The notes: generated by a model not told the origin, from the sequence alone. Counted from the first letter of the stretch, positions 29,049 through 38,798 are shown. The stretch is DNA of 64,000 nt from Marinobacter santoriniensis NKSG1 (GCF_000347775.1 NZ_APAT01000029.1:1-64000); one strand, 5' to 3'. Numbers and translations: made by a program.

Positions 29049-29576
29049 ATGAAAAGCCAGAGAAGATTGAATCGCGGCCAGGGCTTTACCCTGATCGAAC
29101 TGGTGGTGGTGATTGCCATCCTGGGGATTCTGGCGGCATTTGCTCTGCCACGGTTTGCCCAGCTGTCCGAACAGGCCCACCAGTCCAGTATCCGGGCGAC
29201 GGCAGGCGCTTTGTCCGCCGGCGTGGCCCTGGCCAAGACCCAGTGGGTTTCGAACGGGTTTACCGCAGCCACCGCCAACGTTCAGGGGTTCGGGAATGAT
29301 AATATCGATGTAAGCGGTGAGGGCTGGCCTACGGCAACCGGTGGTGCGCTTAACACGAATATGGATGTGGCACGCTGCCGGGAGATCTGGCAGGGCTTGT
29401 TGCAGGCGAACGCGCCGACAATTGCTGGGGCCAATCCGGACTACGCGGTCAGGACACAACCGGACGCAGACGGCGATCCAGGGGACGACTGTGTTTATAC
29501 CTACCAGCCGGACGGCCAGGGCAGCACCATCGTCTATGACGCCGACACCGGTGAAGTGACAACAACCATTAACTGA
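29049..29576 (+). CDS. mshB: MSHA minor pilin MshB
   Basis: A 175-residue type IV pilin. Its leader MKSQRRLNRGQG is cut before FTLIELVVVIAILGILAAFA, with the conserved Glu5 of the mature protein. Start ATG 29049 follows AAGGAA; an in-frame upstream ATG lies inside the mshF end. The first 25 mature residues are very similar in DNA to mshA, pointing to gene duplication. Confidence 0.9.
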   Translation: MKSQRRLNRGQGFTLIELVVVIAILGILAAFALPRFAQLSEQAHQSSIRATAGALSAGVALAKTQWVSNGFTAATANVQGFGNDNIDVSGEGWPTATGGALNTNMDVARCREIWQGLLQANAPTIAGANPDYAVRTQPDADGDPGDDCVYTYQPDGQGSTIVYDADTGEVTTTIN

Positions 29577-29604
29577 TCAACCAAGCAAAACGTGGAGTAG
29601 AACC

Positions 29605-30105
29605 ATGAAAATGATGAACGCAATTCCTGCGCGCAATGAAAAAGGTTTCACCCTGATCGAACTGGTCATGGTGATTGTAATTCTGGGGATTCTGGCGGCG
29701 TTTGCGTTGCCGAGGTTTGCAGATTTGGGGGGCGATGCAAGAGCCTCTTCCGTACAAGGTCTTGCTGGAGCTATGAAATCAGCTGCCTCTATTGCTCATT
29801 CTTCTCAGTTGGCTAAGGGTAGTGGACTTGGAGCTAAAGTGACTCTGGACGGTCAGGAGGTCACAATGGTTAATGGTTATCCAACGGCCGACGCCGCAGG
29901 TATCCTTGCAGCCGTTGATGTTGACACCACGAATGATTACACCGTATCAACCACCGACAGTGGCGGCACTGCCGGCGGTGACACGATCACTCTTGAGCTG
30001 CAGACGAGCTGCTCAGTTCAATACCAAGCAGCCAATGCAGCGACAGACAATACCGGACCAATCACCTCTCCTTATAGTGTGACGGTTACTGACTCTGGTT
30101 GCTGA
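29605..30105 (+). CDS. mshA: MSHA major pilin MshA
   Basis: The 166-residue prepilin has a leader MKMMNAIPARNEKG cut before FTLIELVMVIVILGILAAFA. The mature protein ends in a C-terminal disulfide-type pair (Cys near the end and the terminal Cys). From about 29730 to 29870 the DNA is richer in A and T and uses codons (AGA, TCT, GCT, ATT) rare in neighbouring genes, whereas the N-terminal part is typical. This suggests the exposed part of the pilin was exchanged. Confidence 0.92.
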   Translation: MKMMNAIPARNEKGFTLIELVMVIVILGILAAFALPRFADLGGDARASSVQGLAGAMKSAASIAHSSQLAKGSGLGAKVTLDGQEVTMVNGYPTADAAGILAAVDVDTTNDYTVSTTDSGGTAGGDTITLELQTSCSVQYQAANAATDNTGPITSPYSVTVTDSGC

Positions 30106-30161
30106 TAGCGTTGAGCGAAAGGGGCTGTAGAAGGATTTTTCGCGGCCCCAGGAGGAAGGCT

Positions 30162-30629
30162 ATGGGCGCTAGAAGTCGTTTCGAGAGACAGCTTTTCGTC
30201 CGTGGATTCACGCTGGTAGAGCTCGTGATGGTTCTGATTCTGATAGGCATAATTTCTGTCATCGGAGTCGGACTATTCACCAGCCGCTCCGCCTTCTCCC
30301 CGCTGGTTGCCACCCAGCAACTGGCCTCTGCCACGCTGCTTGCCCAGCAGGCAGCGCTGGCAGGCAATCAGGCCGGGAGTCTGACGATTGATCAGACAAC
30401 CGATGAGTTCCGGTTTACGGTCGGCGGCGGAACCCCCGAGTCACGAACCTTTTCGATCAATCGTCACGGTGCCTCGTTGACCGGGGCATCGCTGCCGCTC
30501 ACCCTGAACTTCACGCCGTTGGGAGCGCTGGCCTCCGGTTCGGATGTGGCTCTGACCTTTACCGGTGAGAGTAATTTCCAGACCTGCATCAGCTCCCTGG
30601 GCGCTGTGTATCAGGGGGCCTGTCAGTGA
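30162..30629 (+). CDS. mshC: MSHA minor pilin MshC
   Basis: A 155-residue type IV-like pilin with a 15-residue leader ending RG before FTLVELVMVLILIGIISVIG. The open frame begins at a TTG inside mshA, but the ATG at 30162 after GGAGGAAGG is clearly the start. The C-terminal half has a cysteine pair. MshC-type minor pilins prime the pilus. Confidence 0.88.
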   Translation: MGARSRFERQLFVRGFTLVELVMVLILIGIISVIGVGLFTSRSAFSPLVATQQLASATLLAQQAALAGNQAGSLTIDQTTDEFRFTVGGGTPESRTFSINRHGASLTGASLPLTLNFTPLGALASGSDVALTFTGESNFQTCISSLGAVYQGACQ

Positions 30630-31120
30630 ATCCGATGCAGCGAGGCGCGACCCTGGTGGAGCTGGTCATCACCATTGTGATTATCAGTGTTGCCGTAGCC
30701 GGTGTGGTGGGTGCCTTCGCGTTGCTCAGTGGTCGGAGTGCCGATCCGCTTAATCAGACACGTGCGGTGGCACTCGCTCAGCTCTATGCCGATGAGATCC
30801 TCTCGCGCCGGTACGATGAAAATACCCCGCCGGGCGGAGTCCCACGGCACGCCGGATGCAACATCAATACGGAAGAGCCCAGTCGTGCCTCTTACGATGA
30901 CGTGGACGATTACGACGCGATCTCGAACGATCCTCCCCGTAATGCATCAGGGGCGGCTCTGGATCCCGCCTCTTACAGTGGGTTTCAAGTCAGTGTCAAC
31001 GTGCAATGTGCGGGTGGTGAGGTTGGCCTCCCCTCAGCCGACGCCAAACGGATCGATATCACGATCCGGGATCCGGGCAATACCAATTATGCGTTTACTT
31101 TCTACAGGGCCAATTTCTGA
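30626..31120 (+). CDS. mshD: MSHA minor pilin MshD, GTG start
   Basis: A 164-residue pilin-like protein with a very short leader (MNPMQRG) before ATLVELVITIVIISVAVAGV. GTG at 30626 overlaps the mshC stop (GTGA) and lies a good distance from GGGGG. The ATG at 30635 would leave only a 4-residue leader. Confidence 0.88.
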   Translation: MNPMQRGATLVELVITIVIISVAVAGVVGAFALLSGRSADPLNQTRAVALAQLYADEILSRRYDENTPPGGVPRHAGCNINTEEPSRASYDDVDDYDAISNDPPRNASGAALDPASYSGFQVSVNVQCAGGEVGLPSADAKRIDITIRDPGNTNYAFTFYRANF

Positions 31121-31890
31121 TGCGTGGCGCGAAGGGATTCACGCTCGTGGAACTGGTCATGGTGATTGTCATCCTGGCCATCGTGGCGACCATCTCCGTT
31201 CAGTTCGTGTCCCTGTCCACTCGTGGCGCTCTGGACGTCAGTGCCCGCCAGCAAAGGGCGCTGCAGGGCGTAGTTATCGGTGAACAGCTTTCGCGCCAGC
31301 TGCGGGAAGCATTTCCTCTATCAATACGGGTCAGCGGTCAGTGCCTGGAGTGGCTGCCGGTTCTGGCCGCGACGAACTACATCCACCGGACACAGGGGCC
31401 GGGGTTCGACAAGATTGACATCGTACCGTTCAGTCAGGTGCCTGCAGCGGGAAACCGGGCCTTGATCTATGGCTATGGGGCGACAACCTCGGAGCTGTAC
31501 GGATCAACCAATCCTGGTCCGGTCTCGACACCCATCGCCGGTATAGCTGGTGGAACGATCACCCTGAGCAGTGCCCATCGGTTCCGTCAGCAGTCCCCGG
31601 AGCGCCGTTTGTATGTCATCGGAAGTCCGGTCAGTGTGTGTCAGAACGGACGAATGCTTTACCGGTATTCAGGGTATGGACGCACAACCTCTCAACCATC
31701 GCCCCCGACAGGCGGTGTGCGCGAAGTGATGTCGGCGAACCTTTCGGGGCCAGTCGATTTCCGTTTTACCCCGCCAACCTATCAGCGCGCGGCCGTTGTC
31801 GAATTTGCGCTTACCCTCAAGGATTACGATACCGGTAGCGATGAAACCACCACCACACGGCAGGAGGTCCAGATCCGGAATGTACCCTAG
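31120..31890 (+). CDS. mshO: MSHA minor pilin MshO
   Basis: The 256-residue protein starts MRGAKG before FTLVELVMVIVILAIVATIS and has a longer C-terminal domain than the other pilins, as in GspJ-like minor pseudopilins. Start ATG 31120 overlaps the mshD stop by one base. It probably sits at the pilus tip. Confidence 0.87.
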   Translation: MRGAKGFTLVELVMVIVILAIVATISVQFVSLSTRGALDVSARQQRALQGVVIGEQLSRQLREAFPLSIRVSGQCLEWLPVLAATNYIHRTQGPGFDKIDIVPFSQVPAAGNRALIYGYGATTSELYGSTNPGPVSTPIAGIAGGTITLSSAHRFRQQSPERRLYVIGSPVSVCQNGRMLYRYSGYGRTTSQPSPPTGGVREVMSANLSGPVDFRFTPPTYQRAAVVEFALTLKDYDTGSDETTTTRQEVQIRNVP

Positions 31891-32302
31891 ATCTCCCGGT
31901 CAGTATCAAAATGGTGCGGGTTTGCCGATTGCCATATTTGTGATCACGGTGCTATCCCTGCTGGTCTTCGGTATGTCCCAGTTGCAGCAGCAGTCTGGCG
32001 AATCGCTGAGTCTCCAGATCCAGTCCCAACGGGCATTTTTTGCGGCCGAAAGTGGCGCTCAGGTCGGTGTGACGGATGTGCTCTATGAAGGGCGCGCCTG
32101 TCCTGCCGGCGGCTCGAACTGGACAGTAGCCTTTTCCAAACAGGCGCTTTCCGGATGCGAGGCGAGGCTCCAGTGTTCCCAGGAGGACGCCACTGCCGTC
32201 AATGGCAATGGTGGCGACAGGCTTTATACCATTGTGAGTGAAGGCCGATGTGGAGCGGGGCAAGAGGCTGCCCGTCGAGTTGTGGAGGTACGGGTTCGAT
32301 GA
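31880..32302 (+). CDS. mshP: MSHA biogenesis protein MshP (PilX-like)
   Basis: A 140-residue protein with one membrane segment (AGLPIAIFVITVLSLLVFGM, residues 13-32) lacking a type III leader glutamate. It resembles PilX-N proteins. The frame continues upstream inside mshO, but the ATG at 31880 follows GGAGG and overlaps mshO by 11 nt. Confidence 0.82.
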   Translation: MYPRSPGQYQNGAGLPIAIFVITVLSLLVFGMSQLQQQSGESLSLQIQSQRAFFAAESGAQVGVTDVLYEGRACPAGGSNWTVAFSKQALSGCEARLQCSQEDATAVNGNGGDRLYTIVSEGRCGAGQEAARRVVEVRVR

Positions 32303-35300
32303 TGAGCGTCGTTGCTGCTTTTTCCCGAATGGTTTTTTTCGCCATTCTGACTCTCTTTGCTACAAACCTCTGGGCTGCAACCTGCACCGATGTTTTTAGC
32401 AACGCCAGCGGAGTGACTCCGAATCTTCAGGCATCGGGTCATACTCTGGATCTTGGATCGGTCCCTTTTGCCAACAATGCCTGGCCACAATCTGGCACCA
32501 CCCTGGCCGATGGCGACTATTATTTTTCGTCGACGAATCTCCCCAATAACTATCGGCTGAATATCGCCAGCGGTGCGAGTGTTCGCATTTTCGTGAATGG
32601 ATCGCTGGCGTCCGGTAATGGCCTCATGATCAACAGCAATGGAAATGCCGACCAGCTGCTGTTGGTGGTCAAAGGCAGTCTTTCGCTTGGCAACAACGCT
32701 GAACTTCGTGGTCTTGTATACGCCACTGGGAGTGTTGGAGTCGGGAATAACGGCAATGTGGACGGAGGCATAGCCGCTGGCGGCGCCATTTACTATGGCA
32801 ATAACAGTCGTGTGACTGCCGACTACAGTGGTGTGAGCAGTGGGCTTCTGACCGGCCTTTGCAATCCGGCGATTGTCCTGAGTGCCAACGGCCAGAGTAC
32901 GGGGCCGGTTCGGGTGAATGTGGGTGAGACCGTCACCTTCTCCGTTACCGCCAGAGGCTGTCCTTCCGCCGAGCCCTCATTTTGGAGTGACGATTGGATC
33001 GATTCATGGTTTCTGGATGGTTCCAGCATTGGTCAGGCCGGATTCAATTCATCCCCCTGTGATCGCGCCGTTGAGAAAACGCATACGTTCAATCAGACGG
33101 GCACCTTCACGGTTGCGTTTGAGTCCAGATATTGCAGTGATTCCGGTTACTGGGGACTGGCGTGTCGAAACTATTCAGTTTTCGGCCGGGATGACATCCA
33201 GATTGATGTAGGGAATCCCACGGGTGGACTGACCTGTTTCGACGATCAGTTTTCTTCATCGACCCTGGATGCGAATGACTGGGTCACGTCAGTGTCCAAA
33301 GGATCCTTCACTCCCGGCGTGACGGGAAATGGCCGGCTAAGAATGACTGAAGCCGCCAGTAACCAGGCCACGGCCGCCACATTACAGCGCGAGATCCCTG
33401 GCGCGGATAATCTCATTGTTCTGGAGTTCGATTATTACGCCTACGGTGGAAGCGGGGCAGACGGTGTCGCGGTGGTCCTGTCGGATGCGCTGATTACCCC
33501 CCAGCCGGGAAGTTATGGTGGATCGCTGGGATATGCTCAAAGAAATAATGGAGACAGCGGCTTTGCCGGAGGATGGCTTGGCATCGGTCTGGATGAGTTC
33601 GGAAATTTCTCGAATCGCAGCGAAGGGCGGGTTGGCGGCAATAGCGGGCGCACGCCAGACTCTGTGGCGGTGAGGGGCTCGGCACCGGATTATGCCTACC
33701 TCGCTGACTCGGGCCAGCTCAATCCCGGTGTGGACGCAACGGGTCAGTCCAGTCCCCACCGCTATCGCATTACCGTGGACTCGAGGGCCGGTGTCGGGCC
33801 TATTGCGACCGTCGAGAGGGACACCAGCGGAACCGGCAATAATTTCTCCCAACTGGTGCGTATCGATCTTGGATCGGTTGCTTCCCAGAGTACCATTCCG
33901 GAAAACCTGTTGCTGTCGCTGACGGGATCCACGGGTGGATCCAATAATATCCATGAGCTGGACAATGTTCAGTTGTGTGCCCTGAAACTGAATCCGGTCG
34001 GTCAGCAGGTCGACCACTTCGAAATTGTGCACGATGGTGTTGCGCTAACCTGTCAGTCCGAGACGGTAACGGTTCGGGCCTGTGCCAATGCGGCCTGTGA
34101 TCAGCTGTTTACCGATCCGGTAAATGCGACTCTGGCGCCGAGCAGTGGCTGGGCTGGAGGCAATGTGCTGTCAATCAGCGGCGGTACCGCGCAGGCTTCT
34201 CTCCAGCACACGACCGCGGGCAATGTCAGGCTCAATGTCGTGGGCTCGCAACCGTCGACCCGGCCTCAGTCCGTCACTTTGTGCGATAACGGGAGTGGCG
34301 GGCTATCGAGCAGCAAGTGCTCTTTGCCATTCTACGATTCCGGCTTGGCCTTTGATGTCCCCGACCTTACTTCGCACAAGCCGGAAAGCTCGATACAGGT
34401 TCGGGCTGTCCGGAGAGACAATCAGACGGATGCCTGTGTGCCGGCGTTCGAGAACGTGCGCAAGCCGGTTTCCTTCTGGTCCACCTATGTCGATCCAGGC
34501 GCCGCAGGACGTCCTGCAAGCCGCCCACTGTCGGTGAACGGTACGGAAATCGGCGGAAGCCAGACCGCTGCTACAACTCTGGACCTGGACTTTGGTGCTG
34601 GTGGTGTCGCACAGATCGACGTGATGTATCCGGATGCGGGGCGGATGAACCTGAATGCGCTTTACCTGGGATCCGCGGCAACTGGCGACAGTGGTCTGGA
34701 GATGCCCGGTGCCGACAGTTTTGTCAGCATTCCGGCCGGCCTGTGTGTCCGGTCAGCGGGAGAATGTCTGGCCGGCGATTCAACCTGTCCGCGTTTCAAA
34801 AAGGCCGGGGAGTCCTTTGATCTGACTGTTCAAGCCGTCGGTTGGGAAGGCGGCGGCGATACAGATCTGTGTCAGGGCAACCCGACGACGCCGAATTTCA
34901 GTCTTTCCGGCATCCCGTTGACCTCCAGTCTGGTCGCGCCTTCCGGCGGGGCGCCGGGAACGGTTGTGCCAGCCTCGTATTCCCATGGTGCGTCATCGAC
35001 AGCAACGCAAACGGTGGCCACTCGGGTTTCTGAAGTGGGCGTTTTCCGGTTTCTGGCAACGCCTGGTACTGGTGCCTATCTCGGGAGGACAGTGCCCGGT
35101 GGTACGAGTGCGCCGATCGGGCGTTTCTATCCGGACCGTTTCGAGGTGACCACCGACCCTGGTGAACTGCAGGCAGAGTGTTCGGCTGGTGGCTCTCCCT
35201 TTACCTATACCGGAGAGCCATTTGGATGGAAAGTGCCTGCGTCGTTGAGTATCGAGCCTGTGTCTGTTCAGGGATCGCGGACTTTGAATTACACGGCTCC

Positions 35301-36003
35301 GGGATTCAGAAAACTGGTTGCCGGTGATGTCGACCGCGTTTTCCCGGGTGGCGATTCGACAGCGGTTGATGTGTCCGGTTCTCCGGTATCTTTGACGACC
35401 ACCCCGGTTACGGGCGGTCTGACTGTATCTCAGCCGGGATTGCTTTCCTATCAGTATTCCATGGCGGACCAGTTTGCGTTTGATAAATCCGTCGGAACCA
35501 GAATTTCGCCGTTTCTTCCGGATCTCTCGTTCCAGGTATCGGATATGACAGACTCGGATGGGGTGTCCGCGGCGGCAACCCCCTATACGTTTAACCCTAC
35601 AGCCAACTTCGACATCCGTTATGGTCGCCTTTTTCTTGAAAACGCCTACGGACCGGAAACCCTGGCGGCGCTCCCGATGCCGTTTCGTGCCGAATACTGG
35701 AATGGCTCGGGCTTTGTCACCAACACCGCCGACAGCTGTACCGCCTGGACGACCACGGACATCACCGATACTGAAAACCACCATTCCCTGAGCGCCGCCA
35801 GTGGCACTCTGAGTGCCGGGCTGGGTGGCCCGCTTTCACTGGTTCCAGATGGCTCGCAAGGCACCGATTCCCTGGTCTGGAATGTGGCAGACTGGTTGGC
35901 GTTTGATCAGGACGGAGACGGCACGCTTGAAGATCCGTCTGCGTTGGCAACGTTTGGGGTCTATCGGGGTAATGACCGCGTGATCTACTGGCAGGAGCAA
36001 TAA
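32299..36003 (+). CDS. mshQ: Large secreted MSHA-associated protein MshQ
   Basis: A 1234-residue protein with a signal peptide ending near NLWAA. Residues about 30-180 form an Asn/Gly-rich repetitive beta region. Residues about 310-560 look like a concanavalin/LamG-type lectin domain beginning FDDQFSSSTLDANDWV, and the C-terminal half matches the DUF6701 domain typical of MshQ. It may act as a tip adhesin (inference). The start overlaps mshP (ATGA); a second ATG at 32302 is possible. Confidence 0.85.
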   Translation: MMSVVAAFSRMVFFAILTLFATNLWAATCTDVFSNASGVTPNLQASGHTLDLGSVPFANNAWPQSGTTLADGDYYFSSTNLPNNYRLNIASGASVRIFVNGSLASGNGLMINSNGNADQLLLVVKGSLSLGNNAELRGLVYATGSVGVGNNGNVDGGIAAGGAIYYGNNSRVTADYSGVSSGLLTGLCNPAIVLSANGQSTGPVRVNVGETVTFSVTARGCPSAEPSFWSDDWIDSWFLDGSSIGQAGFNSSPCDRAVEKTHTFNQTGTFTVAFESRYCSDSGYWGLACRNYSVFGRDDIQIDVGNPTGGLTCFDDQFSSSTLDANDWVTSVSKGSFTPGVTGNGRLRMTEAASNQATAATLQREIPGADNLIVLEFDYYAYGGSGADGVAVVLSDALITPQPGSYGGSLGYAQRNNGDSGFAGGWLGIGLDEFGNFSNRSEGRVGGNSGRTPDSVAVRGSAPDYAYLADSGQLNPGVDATGQSSPHRYRITVDSRAGVGPIATVERDTSGTGNNFSQLVRIDLGSVASQSTIPENLLLSLTGSTGGSNNIHELDNVQLCALKLNPVGQQVDHFEIVHDGVALTCQSETVTVRACANAACDQLFTDPVNATLAPSSGWAGGNVLSISGGTAQASLQHTTAGNVRLNVVGSQPSTRPQSVTLCDNGSGGLSSSKCSLPFYDSGLAFDVPDLTSHKPESSIQVRAVRRDNQTDACVPAFENVRKPVSFWSTYVDPGAAGRPASRPLSVNGTEIGGSQTAATTLDLDFGAGGVAQIDVMYPDAGRMNLNALYLGSAATGDSGLEMPGADSFVSIPAGLCVRSAGECLAGDSTCPRFKKAGESFDLTVQAVGWEGGGDTDLCQGNPTTPNFSLSGIPLTSSLVAPSGGAPGTVVPASYSHGASSTATQTVATRVSEVGVFRFLATPGTGAYLGRTVPGGTSAPIGRFYPDRFEVTTDPGELQAECSAGGSPFTYTGEPFGWKVPASLSIEPVSVQGSRTLNYTAPGFRKLVAGDVDRVFPGGDSTAVDVSGSPVSLTTTPVTGGLTVSQPGLLSYQYSMADQFAFDKSVGTRISPFLPDLSFQVSDMTDSDGVSAAATPYTFNPTANFDIRYGRLFLENAYGPETLAALPMPFRAEYWNGSGFVTNTADSCTAWTTTDITDTENHHSLSAASGTLSAGLGGPLSLVPDGSQGTDSLVWNVADWLAFDQDGDGTLEDPSALATFGVYRGNDRVIYWQEQ

Positions 36004-36027
36004 AAAAGGCGGGGCCAGGGCCCCGCC
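36002..36027 (-). terminator. Intrinsic terminator of ntrBC
   Basis: A 9-bp GC-rich stem (36008-36016 with 36019-36027) is followed on the minus strand by six Ts. On the plus strand there is no T-run, so mshQ itself lacks a clear intrinsic terminator. Confidence 0.8.
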
Positions 36028-36053
36028 AAACCGCTTACGAACCCGGTGGTTCG

Positions 36054-37487
36054 CTAATCGTCGTCGTTCTCGGGGTGGTCCAGTCCCAGTTCGTTGATTT
36101 TTCGGGTCAGGGTATTGCGTCCCCATCCGAGCAGGATGGAGGCATCCCGTCTGCGGCCTCCTGTGTGGCGGAGGGCGGTTTCGATCATGATCCGTTCAAA
36201 CTCCGGCACCGCTGTGTCCAGGATTCCCTTCTTGCCCCGTTTGAGCTCCTGCTCTGCCCAATTACGCAGGCCCTCCTGCCAGGTCAGCCCGGTCGCTGCC
36301 ATTTCTGACTCGGCCTGGTGCAGCAGTTCGGGGGGTAAGTCGTCGATGTGAATTTCGCGGCCACTGGCCATGACGGTCAGCCAGCGGCAGGTGTTCTCCA
36401 GCTGGCGGACGTTGCCGGGCCAGGGCAGTGTGGTCAGGTATTCTTCCGCATCCGGCCGGAGGATTTTGGGCTCAACCGCCAGTTCCTTGGCCGCACGCTT
36501 GAGAAAGTGCTGCATCAGTCGGGGAATGTCTTCCCGGCGCTCGGCCAGCTTGGGCAGATGCACACGGATGACGTTCAGGCGATGGAAGAGGTCTTCCCGG
36601 AAGCTCCCGGCCTGGACCAGTTTCTCGAGATCCTGGTGAGTGGCGGCGATGATGCGGACATCTACCTTGATGGGCGTGGTGCCTCCCACCCGATAGAACT
36701 CGCCATCGGCAAGCACCCGAAGCAGGCGGGTCTGGGTATCGGCCGGCATATCGCCGATTTCGTCAAGGAACAGGGTTCCGCCGTTGGCCTGCTCGAAACG
36801 GCCCTGGCGAGCGGCCCCGGCCCCGGTGAAGGCGCCCTTTTCATGACCGAACAGTTCGGATTCGATCAGGTCTTTGGGGATGGCGGCCATATTCAGCGCG
36901 ATGAACGGGTGCTTGGCCCTGGGGCTGTGATTGTGAAGGGCCTGTGCGACCAGTTCCTTGCCTGTGCCGCTTTCACCGTTGATCAGTACGGTAATGTTGG
37001 AATGTGACAGCCGCCCGATGGCTCGAAAAACCTCCTGCATGGCCGGCGCCTCACCGATGATTTCGGCGTTGCGCTGGCTGCTCTCCATTTGTGGCTCGGA
37101 GGTCGCGCGCTTTTCGTGGGCATGGGCCACGGCCCGTTTGACCAGGGCAACGGCATCGTCCACGTCGAAGGGTTTGGGCAGATACTCGAACGCACCGGTC
37201 TGATAACTTGTCACCGCACTCTCCAGATCGGAGTGGGCGGTCATGATGATGACTGGTACGTCTGGGTAGCCTTCGACGATGCGTGACAGCAGCGTGATAC
37301 CGTCGACGCCCGGCATGCGGATGTCACTGATAATGGCATCGGGCCGTTCGTGTTCCAGTCGGGTCATGATGCTGTCGCCGCTGTCGAAGACGCGGGGGTT
37401 CATACCGGCCTGGTTGAGGGCGCGCTCCAGCACCCAGCGAATACTTTTATCGTCGTCTATGATCCAGACGTTTGCCGGTTGGCTCAT
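36054..37487 (-). CDS. glnG: Nitrogen regulator NtrC (sigma54 activator)
   Basis: NtrC of 477 residues activates sigma54 promoters under nitrogen limitation. The receiver domain (1-120) has its phosphorylation site at Asp55 (IISDIRMPG). The AAA+ domain has Walker A GESGTGKE near residue 170 and the GAFTGA loop that contacts sigma54. A Fis-type helix-turn-helix closes the protein (RRDASILLGWGRNTLTRK). It overlaps the ntrB end by 4 nt, so both are translated together. Confidence 0.98.
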   Translation of the reverse strand: MSQPANVWIIDDDKSIRWVLERALNQAGMNPRVFDSGDSIMTRLEHERPDAIISDIRMPGVDGITLLSRIVEGYPDVPVIIMTAHSDLESAVTSYQTGAFEYLPKPFDVDDAVALVKRAVAHAHEKRATSEPQMESSQRNAEIIGEAPAMQEVFRAIGRLSHSNITVLINGESGTGKELVAQALHNHSPRAKHPFIALNMAAIPKDLIESELFGHEKGAFTGAGAARQGRFEQANGGTLFLDEIGDMPADTQTRLLRVLADGEFYRVGGTTPIKVDVRIIAATHQDLEKLVQAGSFREDLFHRLNVIRVHLPKLAERREDIPRLMQHFLKRAAKELAVEPKILRPDAEEYLTTLPWPGNVRQLENTCRWLTVMASGREIHIDDLPPELLHQAESEMAATGLTWQEGLRNWAEQELKRGKKGILDTAVPEFERIMIETALRHTGGRRRDASILLGWGRNTLTRKINELGLDHPENDDD

Positions 37488-38578
37488 GAGTTTTCCTCCA
37501 GAGGCAGGAAGATGATGAAGTCGGTTTGTCCGGGTTCGCTTTCACACTCGACCAGTCCATGGTGCTGTCCGATGATGCTTTGGGTGATGGACAGGCCGAG
37601 ACCGGTTCCGCTGGCGCGTCCGCTGATCATCGGATAGAAAATGTTTTGCAGCAGATCGGGCGGAATACCGGGCCCGTTGTCGATGATGTCCACCCGACAC
37701 ACCAGGCGATATCGTCGATGGCCGATTGTGAACTGCCGCAGGGCACGGGTCCGGAAGGTGATGGTTGGAGGTTCGCTGTTGGTCTGTCCGGTCTGGTTCT
37801 CGAACGCGGCTTCCATGGCGTTACGGGCAATGTTCAGAAACGCCTGGATGAGCTGCTCCTTGTCTCCGATCAGTTCGGGCAGGCTGGGATCGTAATCCCT
37901 GCAGAAGATCACGCGACCTTTGCTTTCCGCCTCCAGTAGCGTTCGTACCCGTTCCAACACCTCGTGGACGTTGGTGGGCGCGAGTTGCAGGGCCTTATGG
38001 GGACCAAGCATCCGGTCAACAAGGCTTCTGAGACGATCCGCCTCATCAATGATCACCTGGGTATATTCCCGCTGGTCCTCGTCGCTGAGTTCCCGGTCCA
38101 GAAGCTGGGCTGCGCCACGTATACCCCCGAGAGGGTTCTTGATCTCGTGAGCCATGCCCCGGACGAGGATGCGTGTGGTCTCCTGCTGGGAAATGATGTC
38201 TTCTTCCCGGCTGATACGCAGGAGGCGATCCCGTGGCTGAATCTCAATCAATAATTCGGTGGGGTCCAGCGAGATAGGCGTGACCGAGTAGTCCACGGTG
38301 AGCCGTGCACCGCTGGGGAGCAGGAATTCGGCTTCCCGGCGGGTGTACGACTGGCCGTTTTCCAGCGCGGCGTAAAGGGTTTTCAGGGCATCCTCGGAGT
38401 CCACCAGGCTGTCTGCAAAAGGTTGGCCCTGGCTGCGGGTCATGCTGGTTTCGAAAAGGCTTTCTGCGGCTGGATTCAGATACTGAATTTTCAGGTTGTC
38501 CTGAAGCACCAGAACCGCCGTAGTCAGGCTGTCGAGAATGCTTTTATAACCATTGACTGTGGCGGGTGATGCGGCCAT
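37484..38578 (-). CDS. glnL: Nitrogen sensor histidine kinase NtrB
   Basis: The 364-residue soluble kinase/phosphatase acts on NtrC in response to PII. A PAS domain (about 10-115) is followed by the dimerisation box GMAHEIKNPLGG with phospho-acceptor His144, then an HATPase domain with ARNAMEAA (N box), DNGPGIPPDLL and SGRASGTGLGLSI (G boxes). A sigma54-type promoter element lies about 45 nt upstream. Confidence 0.97.
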   Translation of the reverse strand: MAASPATVNGYKSILDSLTTAVLVLQDNLKIQYLNPAAESLFETSMTRSQGQPFADSLVDSEDALKTLYAALENGQSYTRREAEFLLPSGARLTVDYSVTPISLDPTELLIEIQPRDRLLRISREEDIISQQETTRILVRGMAHEIKNPLGGIRGAAQLLDRELSDEDQREYTQVIIDEADRLRSLVDRMLGPHKALQLAPTNVHEVLERVRTLLEAESKGRVIFCRDYDPSLPELIGDKEQLIQAFLNIARNAMEAAFENQTGQTNSEPPTITFRTRALRQFTIGHRRYRLVCRVDIIDNGPGIPPDLLQNIFYPMISGRASGTGLGLSITQSIIGQHHGLVECESEPGQTDFIIFLPLEENS

Positions 38579-38622
38579 GAACCCATCCTGTTGAGTCGTT
38601 CAGAAAGTGACGGGAGGTAAAC

Positions 38623-38638
38623 TGCAAAAAGCGAACCA
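38623..38638 (-). promoter_or_regulatory. Sigma54-type promoter of ntrBC
   Basis: On the minus strand TGG-TTC-N5-TTGCA has the exact -24/-12 spacing of TGGCAC-N5-TTGCA, with two mismatches in the -24 half. Transcription would start near 38611, about 33 nt before the ntrB ATG. Confidence 0.6.
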
Positions 38639-38641
38639 TCT

Positions 38642-38659
38642 TGCACCATTACTGGCTCA
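38642..38659. promoter_or_regulatory. NtrC-like site before ntrB
   Basis: TGCACC-N6-GGCTCA has one perfect half and one partial half of the NtrC palindrome. It lies next to the sigma54 element, so it might repress or modulate rather than act as an enhancer. Confidence 0.35.
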
Positions 38660-38798
38660 GTGATGGGCGACGGTCGGGCAGGAGGCCTGAACAGCGCTAC
38701 GGCATGCCGTCTACTGGTGCAGCGGAAGATGACCGACCTGTGCAGCGTCGAGCTTTCGCCCTCTTGCTGATCAGAGTATGGCTGCTTCGTGGTGCGAA

